DNA of 64,000 nt, taken from Stenogyne calaminthoides. Its lineage: Eukaryota > Streptophyta > Magnoliopsida > Lamiales > Lamiaceae. The translations under genes were made by a program, and so were the position numbers. The notes below the pieces were generated by a model. The model worked only from the letters and a program-made list of their open reading frames with translations. It ran no database searches and was not told where the DNA came from. Shown one piece after another: positions 49,287 to 61,430 of the stretch. The stretch is from assembly GCA_037126765.1 (NCBI GenBank), contig JBBCBC010000019.1, positions 33,874,222-33,938,221 of the forward strand, written 5' to 3'. Within the stretch, counting starts at the first letter, position 1. Each line of letters opens with the position of its first letter.

Positions 49287-52200
49287 TCAAATTTTTACAC
49301 CGGAAAGCCAACGAGAGTAGAACTCCAATGCTTCCAGCGGTTTGTATTCAGGGACAGTGTGCCCAGCTCCCTGCAAAACCGAGGTTCAGAACACATTTAA
49401 TGAACTCCCTGTTTCTTTTCTTGATAAACATATTTGTAAGGAAAAAGAAAAGAAAATTGAAACAGTAATTACCAGTATAGTGATAAATGTTAGATTGTTG
49501 TCATAACCCTGTATGTATCTGTAGACAAAACAGCAAATGTGAATCGATTACTATGCTAAATTTTTTGTTCAAAAGACTAGGTTGATGGTAATTTTTCGTG
49601 TAATTTAAGATAAAAGTTAATGAAATTGATTGTCATGTGTGTACCCTGCAACTTGGCGATTGAGCATCCAAGGCCTCCAGGCATCAATGGTTTTATATCC
49701 AATGGATCTTGTCCAGGCTTGGGTTCCCGTATATGGAACACACATATCATGATCCCCGCTGCCACAAAACAAAACAAACATATATGAGCTCTTTCTTGAG
49801 TTGGATCATGAAGATATATTCAAACAGATACTTGTTAAGAGTACTCTCGTGTTTCAGCTCAGAGTATCTCAGCCTATGCAATCTAAAAACTGCAATTATA
49901 TATAGGGTGTGCTATTCATCAGTTCGATTCCTCTGTGCCACTTTTTGTGTTCCATCATATGTCCACTCTTTGGATCATTAACACTTGTCGATATGGTGTA
50001 TATAGTTCGTTCATTATTTTTTTACCATCCACGTGTCATGCATCCAAATTGTGGAACACCGAAAGTGACACAGGTGATATCATTCCGGCTATTCGCACCA
50101 TCATTTCCTATAAACACACATTAATTTGCTCAAACATACTTAAAAGGGTCAAAAGTACCCTTCAGATGACTTCATATCCTAATTTTTTTCCTCATGATCT
50201 ATAAAGGTTATACCATTCTTTTTAAGCTCCTTTTTCTTCTAATTTTCGATCTAGAAAACGGTATCAAAGTCTAGTTTAATTAAATTTCATTTTCAAGATA
50301 AAAATTAGAGGAAAAAACGAACTTACAATGAAAGATATAACATTTAAACAAAAGCCTAAGGGTATCTTTATGATATAAAGTCATATAAGGAGTACTTTTT
50401 TACTTTTATGCGATAAAAAGAAATTTGGGTGTGAATAGTTGATGTACCTGTATATGAGGGCTCGATACCCTCGTGATGTGAGGTTCTTGTGATATTTGAT
50501 CATACTCCCAGCATCACTATAAAAATCAATTCTGTCTGTGCACAACTCCCACTTAATAGATGCCTCTTCCTGATCCAGGATATGATTTTAGTTCACTACT
50601 CAGAAACTTAACTTTACGAAAAAATATAAAAAATCTTACACTGTCAGCATGAATTGCTTTCCTAACTTCTTCATTATTCAGCCACGCGCTTGCAACTTGA
50701 TCATTCTACATATTTTGACCAAACAATAGGACTGTAAGGACATTATTGTGCAAAATTATTAAGAATATATATATACACGTTTTTATATATGGAATCTGAT
50801 TGTGGGTTTCTGATGGAGTCCAACACCAGCATAAAACATTTGTACACTATAGCATGGTACAAGTAGTTTATATTGGTGTTGGGCTTTAGAGGAAGTTTGT
50901 ATTAGTTACCGTGCAAGGGGCATCTTCACCCAGAAGTTCGGGCCAAGTTGGGATGCGTCCTGCTCGTACAGGCGCTCTAAAAGGCCATGCACGGCCAAAC
51001 ATTCTTTTCCTAACAGGTAAAGGCCTTTCGGTCTCCCCTAATCTCCTAAAGCTCTGAGGCAATGTCACGTTCTCCAGTTGAATTATACTTGGTGGGGCAT
51101 GATAGCATGGCTCAAGAATGTCATATATGTTTAGATCCTTGATAAGCTGAAATGACCCAAATTTTAATGAATGTAAATAAATGGATACATGTTCCACAAA
51201 ATTTTGGAATATAGTAAGTATATATCTCACTTCATCAACTTTCGCAAGGTTGTTTCCACAATTCTCACCCATGGGATTGTAATAGTTACCACAGCATTCA
51301 GTATTCACTGCCTGCAAGGTGAAGCAGGAAGTATGCAACAGGTCAATATGGAACATTAAAATATTAGTTTTTCATTGAACACCGATGGCCTTTCAGAAGG
51401 TTATTTTATTCTATTGGGATTTCGGTTAACTTTAGAATGAACTTCACATAAATTTAGTCCGTAATAACATTTCTTGTATCCTCGCCTTGCTAGTATTCAT
51501 AATATCATCCATTATTCTTGAAATCTTGGATTTTGACAAATGAGTTAACTAAAATGCCTTGTTGAAGTCTCATTTTCGATTAACCATCATCACAAAGAAT
51601 ATTGGTTGTTCTACGGAATAATATTATTTTTGGTCCTCCAAAGTTTGCTTTTTGCCAATTTTGGTCCCCCTCTTTCACTCTCTATCAAATTTGGTCCTGG
51701 ACTTTACTCCCACATTTGGTTCAACCATTAGTTGACTGTCCGTTGACTGACAGAATCAACTAACTTGTGGGTGCTAAATGTAATATTTAAAAGTTTAAGA
51801 CAGGGCAAACCTTTTCGTCTATTTTAAGCAATACCAGAATGAACATAAAACTAAAACTGCACACTTTAATATGAGTCCAGAAAAAATATATTATATAAAA
51901 CAAGGGAATAGAACCACGTACCTCATAAAGTTCATCGGATATAAGGCCCATCCCATGTGCAAATGGTACAAGAGCATTACCATCAAACACATCATCACAA
52001 ACTCCATTTCCCACCAAGTACCCCTGTAATTTATAAAATATCACTTGCTGCAAATTCCATTCTCAAGAGATGGAGTTCTAATAAAATACAACTATACCTT
52101 AAGGTTTAGGATTGGCTTTAAACCAGCATCCAGTCCTACAAAATCGAACCAAATCAATTTGCATGTCTTTAATAGAATTACACACACACACCCATGTGGC

Positions 52201-54206
52201 TGAGTATAAATTATGTGCTTAAAAGGGCCCGGGTGCACAACACTTGTTGTAGAGTTGAAAGGACCCTCAATGGAGATGCACTTCACTTGTTATAAATGAC
52301 AAAAACTTGCATACACCGGGTGTACCGTGCAACGCATATGTACTAATAAAAGGTATGAGTTGTTTTCACTGAAAATATTAGTTAGTTTCCCTTAAAAGTA
52401 TTAAGTATTACTTGTTATAAATTGTTACCTTTGACTACTTCATAAGCCAGAGTCGGGACATAAACTCCAGCATATGATTCTCCGGATATGTAAAATGGAT
52501 TGGACAAGAATTCTGGGTAGAGCTCAAACCACTAAAAAGATAATACACACAATTATTGATGGTCGAAGTTGATCAATTTAAAAATGAAAAGACCTATATC
52601 ACAGTCTGAAAATCAAACTTTACGGGATTATATAACCTTAAGGAGAAATGTATGGGAGTCAATAGCAGTCTTTAGGTCCCCTGTTTTGTAATCGGATTCA
52701 TTTGCTGAGTAAGATAATCCAACACCAGCAGGGGAGTCTAAATATAGAACACTAGATACCTGGAATGCCAAAGAGTGGCTTTCAACTTTGGAATCTCGTA
52801 ATTTCACAAAAACATTTGATGTATAGTACACATTTCCGCAGTGTGCATAACAAAGAATAATTGATCTACAATATTAATAATCATAACCTTGGACCAGCTG
52901 TATGGATTAAGGTGTAGTGTGGGAAGGCTACCACGTGGCTTTCCTTCCTTAAAATTGAAGGGGCCTGCATATTATCAACAAATGCAGATCAAAAGAAAGT
53001 AACATTTTTCTCTCTCTCAACTTATGAATAGGTCATTGCTCAAAAGCAAATTCTTACATCTATATCGAAGAAATTTACTGTTGTTAATATCATATTTTAA
53101 GAATAACAAATCGTGGTTGAAATCTGAAGTTGACAGAATCAAGAACGCAGAAAATAACATTCAAAAATTGGTTGTTCACTTGCGATGTAATAAAAGACAT
53201 CATTCACTTAGTAAGAATAAGAAAAACCAATATTTATTCATGAATGAACCAATGCATCAAAAAGATCAAGAGTGAACTGGTGATGTATTTCTTGATCATG
53301 TGCAGACATTGACAATATATCACACATGACTATTAAATTTGCAAAACTAATCTGAAAATTTACAAATTACTCAATCTTACCCGACAACATAATCATATTG
53401 AAGCAAATGTAAGACCAAACATTTTATCAATCAAGGTCCCCACCAAACATTTTAACAAAAGACAAAAGCATCAACCTAAGAAATTTTTACCTGATATGAA
53501 CATTAAATAACAAGCTCAAACTCATATCCTTTTAGTATATAATGACACAATCCTAACCAAAGTACTAAGCAAGTCATATAGCATTACTCCAAAAGGCTCA
53601 ACCTCATTTTTTCAAAAAGACAGAAACACCAAACTAAAAAAATCTTTACCTAATATGAATATTCTATAAAAGGCTCAACCTCATATCCTTTTAGTATAAT
53701 GAAAATCTTAATCAAAGTACAGAGCAAGTCATATAGCACCACTCCAACTCATCCAACTCAGAATCCATTAAATAATATAATAAAAGCTCATATTACCATG
53801 CTCATAAACAAATCCATCAAAACTAGAGCACCCCGGGCCACCATTAAGCCAGAGAACAACAGGGTCCGTTGATGGATTTCTCTCAGACTCCACAAAATAA
53901 TAGTACAATTTCTTTCCATGATTTTCATCTATAGTAACATACCTGCAATACTCCACAAAAGAAATTAACAAATTAATGTGTGTATCTGTGTGCAATCAAG
54001 AAAAAGTAGAAAAATCCCCCCAAAAAAGAGGGGATTGAACATTATTTCTTCGCTTACCCAGAATAGTGTTTGGAGGGAAATTTGGCATTAAATCCAGGAA
54101 TCTTTGTAACAAGAGAGCCTTCAGGCGCTGATGAAGCTAGATCGAAACTGAATGCAAGTTGAATTAAGATGAATGCTAAGTAGTAGAATACACTATTGTT
54201 AATCAT
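49287..54206 (-). CDS. SCPL20: Serine carboxypeptidase-like protein, SCPL20/carboxypeptidase I type, intact 14-exon gene
   Basis: Peptidase family S10; secreted or vacuolar, releasing C-terminal residues. Exons on the minus strand: 54058-54206, 53797-53942, 52888-52964, 52637-52759, 52429-52531, 52098-52135, 51922-52023, 51231-51311, 50910-51146, 50640-50705, 50448-50569, 49645-49758, 49473-49518, 49287-49370. All introns are GT..AG and phases agree; the exons sum to 1488 bp, 495 residues plus stop, normal for the family. The first ~26 residues form a hydrophobic signal peptide (VFYYLAFILIQLAFSF). Landmarks: YVTIDENHGKKLYYYFVESE, oxyanion motif NGGPGCSSFDGF, nucleophile Ser184 in GESYAG, the Asp of SGDHDMC near residue 417-419, and His472 in GAGHTVPEYKP. 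The start is supported by the signal peptide and by the equally placed ATG in the paralogue at 24229-28514. No defect was found. SCPL20-like assignment is from remembered similarity; an acyltransferase role seems less likely given the carboxypeptidase I-type sequence. Confidence 0.95.
52965..53796 (-). other. Largest intron (intron 2) of the intact SCPL gene
   Basis: 832 bp, AT-rich. It holds an internal near-repeat: CTCAACCTCATATCC-type and AAGCAAGTCATATAGCA-type phrases occur twice, around 53510-53600 and 53660-53750. The paralogue's intron 2 instead carries the probable solo LTR. No gene within. Confidence 0.6.
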
Positions 54207-55018
54207 GTTGAATGCGGAAAATCAGGAGAGCTTTAATTATTTGTCTCCTGAATTTCCACAACACCAAAATGAAGATTGAAGAGTAGGTTTTAATAACAGG
54301 GGAAAAAAATCTTTGACTTGAATTTGGCTAGAGTTTCCTACTTTCCTTTAAAGGCAAGAATTTATGGAGAAAGTGGGCGGAAATGACGATATATCAACGT
54401 ATTGTGGTGGAGAATTCATTAAAGCCAAAATTTCACAAACAAAACTGATGGTTTTTGTGAGCTTTTGGAGTAGTTTTTTTTTTCCCAAAATTATGATTGT
54501 GTCTTGAAGTGCGGGATTTATCACTCTTCAGTTGTCGCACATTGCACGTTGTAAATCCGAGTTGACGGTGAACTCAATTTTTTTAATATCATTGTTATCG
54601 AAATTATTTTATCGGGAAGAGTCATGAATTTACACATCTCTCTATATTATTAATAGAGAGTTTTTTCTATTGATACGTGGTCTTTTACTTTATTTTGATG
54701 ATGTGCTATATTTTTAGAAAATGTTATTTAAGTGTTATTATACATTGTATTATGTGGTATAATTATATTGAGTTGACTTAAATTTTTTGAAATGACGTGT
54801 AAATATTATTATGGTAATATAATAATGTAAATATATTATTATGGTAATGGAAAGTAAAAAATTCTCAAATTGGAATTACATTTCTTGAATACTCCTAGAA
54901 TTTTTATTTTTCTTTACCTAAATTTAGGAAATAGGACGCGATTTTGCTTTCCTTTATCAATGCGTGCAATGAATACAATAATAATGAATAGTCAAATCCA
55001 CATATTCGTAATGAGTGA
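54207..55018. other. Upstream region of the intact SCPL gene
   Basis: The proximal ~250 bp likely contains the promoter and 5' leader. I could not place a single convincing TATA box. Farther out the sequence is AT-rich without a gene. Confidence 0.4.
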
Positions 55019-55242
55019 GTCTCATGTACATCCGAGTGCACCGTGCACTCAGAGTGCATTTTAGAAGCGTGCAATTATATAAAATAGAAACGTGCAACTA
55101 TTCTAAACAGAAGCATGCAACTATGTTTCCATATTAACAATTGCATTTTTCTATGTAAGTAAGTCGCACTTTTCAATATAATAAATTACACACTTCTAAA
55201 ATGCACTCTAAATGCACAGTGCATCCGAGTGCATATAAGACC
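55019..55242. repeat. Foldback MITE, GTCTYRTGTGCATCC family, copy 2
   Basis: The left end reads GTCTCATGTACATCCGAGTG and the reverse complement of the right end GGTCTTATATGCACTCGGAT. Inside, AGAGTGCATTTTAGAAG occurs on both arms in inverted orientation, followed by CGTGCAA/TGTGTAA. About 224 bp, the same length and plan as the copy at 23340-23563, with no coding capacity. Confidence 0.65.
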
Positions 55243-56173
55243 TAACCATTCGTAACAGGTGTCTCTAATATGTGTCTCTCACCCTACCATATATTCGTAA
55301 TAGGTGTCTCTAATGTGTCTCACTCTACTGAGAGTTGTCAAATACTCTTATCAAGATTTTTTTATATATATAAACAAATTATGATTGATAACAGTAAAAA
55401 TTATTATTATTATGTATAAAAATTATTACTGTTATATAGAAAAAATTTGATTATTTAAAAAATACTTTATATTTTTAAACATTGTTTTTTTATACATAAC
55501 AGTGACAATTTTTACATATAACAATAATGGAGTTCATGTATAAATTTTTACATATAATATAATATAGTTCATATATAGACTAGTTCACATGGTGCATGTC
55601 AAAACTTTATTAGATACTATGATTATCGGAGAAAAGGATAGATGGAGTAATTTGTTCTTAATTTCATTTTTCCCAAAAAAAAATCTCAATTTTATCAACT
55701 ATTCACTCAAAGTTACTATATTATCTCAACAAATTTCTTCTACATCAACAGTGTAAGGTTGTGCTTGGATGTCAAGTTTTTTTCCACTTTTTTTTTCATA
55801 TTTTCCTTTTTTTTGAAAAAAATCCTCATTTCTGTATACTATTCACCGAAATCAGCATTGTTCTCCCTGCAAAATTTTCCTATATCTACAGTAAAGTTTT
55901 CGAAAATTTCTTGGAAAACTGGGAAAAAAATGTTGTTGCCGACAACGCCTGACATAGCCTCAAAAGTTGTTTTAAAACTGTAGTAATTCCCATGTGCCAT
56001 AAGTTCCTTTCTTTATCAACTTATTTATATTTTGACCAAGTGTCTTTTATTTATATATTTATAAATTTATTTATATACTTATATACATATTTATAATATA
56101 ATTTATTTTATTTATTTTCATATTTGTATTAATTTATGTATTTTTTTTCAATTAAATTACTTTTTTTTATATA
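55243..56173. other. AT-rich intergenic DNA with interspersed repeat
   Basis: 55370-55600 is a second copy of the repeat that flanks the complete retrotransposon. 55740-55985 is a less AT-rich stretch with no recognised feature. No gene. Confidence 0.45.
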
Positions 56174-56488
56174 CTCCCTCCGTTTATATCTTATCTGAAC
56201 ATTTTCTGTTCGCACGAATTTTAAGAAAAGAATTATTTATTAATATTAAAGAGGATAAAATATTTTTTTATTGAGGTTAAATAATAAAATAATAATGATA
56301 ACTTTTTTTTAAATTAAAGAAGATAAAATTGACTTTAGTGTGAAAAAAAATAATGACATTGAGTGTAATATTGAGATGTATGGATAAAATGGAAAAAATA
56401 ATTTTATTGTGATTTGTAGAAATGTTCAATTAAGTTTGCCAAGAACTTTTTTTTGTTAAATATTCAAATAAGAGAGGAACAGAGAGGA
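56174..56488. repeat. Stowaway-like MITE
   Basis: The left end CTCCCTCCGTTTATATCTTA matches the Stowaway terminus. The reverse complement of the right end reads TCCTCTCTGTTCCTCTCTTA. TA flanks both sides (56172-56173 and 56489-56490). 315 bp, no coding capacity. Confidence 0.8.
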
Positions 56489-56895
56489 TATTTGGTATTA
56501 TTGTTTAAAACACAGTTAATTACTTTTATTTTATTTATATATTTATATTTTGATATACACTTGTGTGAACTCGAGTTTATGATGAACTCTATAAGAATAA
56601 TAAAGTTTATGTATAGATCTGATTCACATGAATGTTACTCTTATATTTTTTTAGTTTATTTATATAGTTGATTCTTTTACTAAATTATTTATCTACTTAA
56701 CTATATTGACAAAAATGTGGCTGTATTTTTTAATATAATATACATTTTCTACTATTTTATATATTAAATAAAATTATATTATACTATATATATAACTGTT
56801 TTTTATCTTTAAATAGACTAATAAAAAATTCAACAAGCACTTATAATATAGACAAAGTATAGTGTGAACAAGTTTTAAACCTAAGTATTAAGAAA
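56489..56895. other. AT-rich intergenic, nothing recognised
   Basis: AT-rich with a phrase (GATGAACTCTATAAGAATAA) related to the interspersed repeat near 48900. No gene. Confidence 0.4.
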
Positions 56896-57080
56896 TTGTG
56901 ACTTATATTACTAAAGTGTGTGACTTTTTACTGTAAAGTGTGTGACTTTTTACTATAAAGAGTATTACTCATAAAAGTTAAGGGTGTGACTTATATTATA
57001 GCAAAGAGTGTCGTAGTGAAACTGAAGTGTGTGACTTATATTACTGAAGGGTGTGACTTATATTACTAAAGTGTATGTCT
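56896..57080. repeat. Degenerate minisatellite, period about 22 bp
   Basis: The core AAGTGTGTGACTTATATTAC recurs about seven times with variants (GTGTGACTTTTTACTGTAA, GGGTGTGACTTATATTAC) between 56896 and 57080. Confidence 0.75.
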
Positions 57081-57409
57081 GTAAAAAAAACCAGTTTCAC
57101 GGTGAACAAGTTTCACATCATATCAACTCAATAATATATATACATACACAGTATATAAATATAAAAAATACACTCATTTGTACATGATTTTTTGCTCCAA
57201 AAACAGACTTCCTTTTTAAAAATAATATTTTTATATATTTTTTAAATATATTTAAAAGTAAAAAATAACTAAAACAATATAAATTAAATTTCATCATACC
57301 AACTATTCACAACAAAAAACAAAAATAAAAATTCACATCTAATCACACTCTTATTTTCAACAAACATATCACATCAACTATAATCATTACACTTTTTCAC
57401 ATTCAACCA

Positions 57410-59419
57410 TGTTGGGAGATGAATTTAATAAAAGATTATATGATTTTGATTAAGATCCCAAAACCCCTGAGTATGACATGTTCAGATTGATCTTGATAGT
57501 TGAGTCAGGATTCAGTGTTAGAGTATTCAGGATGTCATCTCGCAAAATGTATACGCAGATATAGTTCAGATAGGTTCAAGACTCAAGAACTCAAGATGTT
57601 CTCAAGAAAACTGAAGTTTCAAGATGAAATCAAGTCTTCAAGACTCGAAGATAAAATCGAGATATCAGAGACTCAAGATGAAACTGAGAATCAAGACTCG
57701 GATGAAGACTCAAGATATCGGTCAAGATAACTCAAGACTCGAAGACCCTCAAGACTCGGGGAAGACCACAAGACTCGAGAAGACTCAAGACGCAAGACCA
57801 AGACCGAGAAATCAAGATCAAGAATATCGAAAGACAAGAATTCATCAAGACTCAAGAATGTATCAATGCTCAAGATGAACCCGAATGTTCCGAGGCAATC
57901 AATATATCTATCCGGGGATGCAATACTAAGAAAAACGCGATACCTTAGAAAGTTAGATATTGCCAAGACATTCAAACGCGAATGAAAGGAACTAAGTCGG
58001 TGTTGTTAAGGTTATATCAAACTCGAGTTTGTAACCAAAAAAGAGCTTGAAGGTGTCTACCTTTAACCGGAGACAAAAGTCAAAAAGAAGAAGATGACAT
58101 CATCTATACCGACATCGACAAAATGATGAAAGCCGAAAAAAGATGTCGATGTAATGAAAGTTCCATGATCAGTGTCTGAAGACCGGCTACATGAAAGGCT
58201 ATTGCCTAAAACATGTTAGGAGTTTCAAACCCTAATTATAGCCAAGCCACACACCATTAGAGGAACTCACGGGTTATCTCTCCAATCGGATAGTTTTCAA
58301 GAGTGACCTTGGTGTATGCCTATAAATCTTGGGTGACCCTCTACTTTGTAAGGTTACGGAAATTTATCATTTAAACTCAAGAGCTCAAACTTATTCTTGC
58401 AAAAAAGTTAAAGCACTCAAAATACCTTGAATTTCCCAAGTGCTTCTATATTGAAGAGAGCTCACTTTACTAAGCCTAGCTTGATAAGATTTATCCAAAG
58501 CTTAGTCGAGATATCCTAACCCTTTGCATTGTGCTTCACCGTGTAAGGATATCTCATCCTAGTTGAAACCAACCGAGAAACCGCAAACCCTTGAGAAGGT
58601 AGTTGGAGTGTGTTTGTTGGTGAGAAGAGTTGTAAAGAGTTAGTAAACTACGCGGAGTAGTCGAAAAACTCTAGAGGAGAAGTAAGTAAGCCACAGGGGT
58701 AGTCCGAAAGCTTGTGTGATTGAGTAAGTAAACTACGGAGGTAGTCGAAAACTCAAGGCTCGGGTTGAGTAAAACTACGTGAGTAGTCAAAAAACTCGTA
58801 CGAAGTTGAGTAAGTAAACTACGAGGTAGTCGAAGTTCGTAAGTTGATAGTGAATTTCTCTCAAGAGTCGAGAGAGTGGATGTAGGAGAAGTCTCGAACC
58901 ACTATAATCGGCCAGTGGTTCTTTATCGCTTTCCTTATCTTGTCGCTTAATTGTTGCATTGACTTGATTTTGAAAGCATATTTTTCATCGATATTCATTT
59001 GAATCAATCCACCGAAGTTGCATAAGTGAATCACAACCTAATCACTATTTCATAAAGGGAAGGTTTTTCAAAGAAAGCTTAAAACGCAGTATAATCTAAG
59101 GCCAACCATTCCAAGACGATCGAGTAGCTAGAACAGATAGTTATCAAATCGAACTCTCTTCCGAGGATTCAAGAAGCTAGTTATCGATCCAAGCAACTCA
59201 GATCTCTGACACCTCGATTCGGTTGGGATTATCTCGAGGTTTCTCGAAAGTTCGGGATTACCGGGTTCGATGAGACTTTGACTCAGAGCGATCTGTGCTT
59301 CTCGAGAACCTAATCTTCGTGATTATCCGACCTAAGTCGACCTCGGTAAAAAAAAAGTTTTAAAATCATCGAACACGTGTATTCCCCATACACGTAAGAC
59401 TCGCATACACCGACCAACA
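57410..59419 (+). repeat. 5' LTR of the right-hand Ty1/copia element
   Basis: 2010 bp from TGTTGGGAGATGAATTTAAT to GACCAACA, about 100 bp longer than the LTRs of the complete element. Positions 57540-57880 are packed with ACTCAAGA-like short repeats, the counterpart of the TCTTGAGT repeats in the inverted copies. Confidence 0.93.
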
Positions 59420-59421
59420 AG

Positions 59422-59432
59422 TGGTATCGAGC
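59422..59432 (+). promoter_or_regulatory. Primer-binding site, initiator tRNA-Met type
   Basis: TGGTATCGAGC begins two bases after the LTR, one base short of the plant copia consensus TGGTATCAGAGC. Confidence 0.88.
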
Positions 59433-59554
59433 AAAATGGTTCAACTTGACCACTTTCCGTGGTTGACCAAAAAGTTTTATTTTCAAAAAAATACTTGTGG
59501 TCTATCCGAACCGATCTTATTTGTCAAATTTTTTTTTTTCAAAAGATCGTAAAA

Positions 59555-61430
59555 ATGTCTTCTAAAAACTTCACATGTTCTCGAAGAGAGAACTATGATC
59601 TATGGAGATCGAGAATGCAGGGCTCATCTCAGATTCCAAACATGAGCGATGTGGAGAGTGGTTTCTCAAGGACCATTCAAATTTCATCGTGGTGAATCCT
59701 GCAATTACGTAAGAGGAGAGAATTGATCCCAGAGCAGAAATTTCCTAAGTCCGATGACCAACTAACTCCCCGAGGAGAGAAAAGTTAGTCAATCTAGACT
59801 ATATTGCAAAAGACACACACTATACAAAGACAATTGATGATGGTGTGATGGGAATGATCTCTCCTTTAATATTGCTAAAGAGATATGGGATACACTACTG
59901 TTATGTGCCAAGGCACGATCATATAAAAGAAAACAAACGCTCAAAGGGCAATTGGAAAGTTTGACCAGGTTTTGAAATGGATGATGGTGAATCAATAGAC
60001 AAATTGGAAGTCGATTCACTAAAGCATCATGAATGATCTTAACGCACTTGGAAAGAAATATCCACAAAGAGACGTGGCATTGAAAATTCTTAGAGGTCTT
60101 TCTAAGAAATGGGATATTCATGCAAAGGGTGATTGAAAACACCAAGAACATTAGTTCAACGCCATACCAACAAGTCTTCTCGAAATAAAGCCTATGAATT
60201 TGTAATTGATAAGAAATCTAAAAAAGTCGACAAAGAAAGATGATTCTTCATCGAGTAAGAATGTGGCTTTAAAAAGCCAAAGATAAAACTCAGAAAAACT
60301 AGAGAGTTCGAGAACCCCATGCCAAACATCGACGATGAGCTTGAGGAAAAGCTAAAGACCGATGGCAAGGAGGTTTGATGACTTAATAAGAGATTTGGAA
60401 AATACAAAAAAGCTATTACAGAACCACAAAACCGGAAGAAAACCCGAGGACGATCAACCGAGAAGAAGAAGGACCGAAAGTCAAGGATCTTCATCCGCAA
60501 AGAAAGGACTCCAAGTCCAAAGAAGAAAATGATCGAGGATGATGATGCCAACAGATGCTATAATTGCGGAAGAAAGGTCACTTCCAAGATGATTGTCCGG
60601 AGTTGAGTGCTAAGGAGAGAAGAGAAAGACAAGCTAAAAGAGACCGTAAGTTCTCAAGCAAAAAGGCCATGGTTGCGTAAGAAGAACACTGAGGAGGATC
60701 TAGCTCTTCGGATGAGATATTCTCGTGATAAAGGAAAGTGATGACATCCGGCTCGATGGCCATTGAGGAGGTAAACTCTTTTGTCTCTCGTTGTTGCTCC
60801 TACACTAGCACAAGAGTTTTCAAGTTCCACCGAAAATACTATTTTGACCGATGGATTCTTTTGAGAATCGATGAAGGACTATGTTGTTTTGCAAGGATCG
60901 CTAAATAAAACTCAAGAGCGTAAGGAATGAATCAATGCAAAAATCTAAAATGGAAAGACTCTAGCAAAACCGAGATAACTTCTCAATTAATGGAGCTATC
61001 GATGAACCGGATGTTCTCAAAGTACAACTCTCGTGAGAAAGAGAAGTTGATCATGTCCCTAATCGAAAAAGCTAGAGAAATCCATCAAGAGATTCAAATT
61101 AATCGAATCGAAGTTCAATGACCTCTCTCGAGAAGCATAAAACTCTACAGAATCGCGAGGATAGTGCACGTAAGAAGTTAACTCTATTGAATAAAGCATC
61201 TAAAGTGATAGATGAAATTCGAGTTACCAGAGATCCGCCACTATAAAAATCGGATTGGGATACATTCCAGGGAACCTCACAAGGTCATCCGAATCTTTGC
61301 ATCATGTAGCAAGAAGACTATCTTTGTAAAACCAAATGCACCTACACTTCAAGCTAAAGTAATGCCCAAGGTTGTAGACAAGGGAAAAGGACCTATGGTT
61401 TTGAAAGAAACCGAATGATCGGAGTTAGAA
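59555..61430 (+). pseudogene. gag of the right-hand element
   Basis: The ATG at 59555-59557 opens MSSKNFTCSRRENYDLWRSR, typical of the copia gag start. A CCHC zinc knuckle lies at 60556-60603 (CYNCGR, then GHF and DDCPE) with a base lost inside it, so the knuckle is split between frames. Gag packages element RNA. Its reading frame is broken many times. Confidence 0.85.

Noticed and set aside
50886..51356. 156-codon minus-strand frame taken as a single ORF
   Set aside because: It runs through an intron; the true coding parts are the 50910-51146 and 51231-51311 exons of the SCPL gene.
57540..57900. Array of short repeats that might be mistaken for a CRISPR-like array
   Set aside because: Units are only 7-8 bp with irregular spacing inside a plant LTR; there are no unique spacers of constant length.
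59789..60551. Two ~120-codon minus-strand frames
   Set aside because: They are antisense to the gag region of the plus-strand element, including its zinc knuckle.
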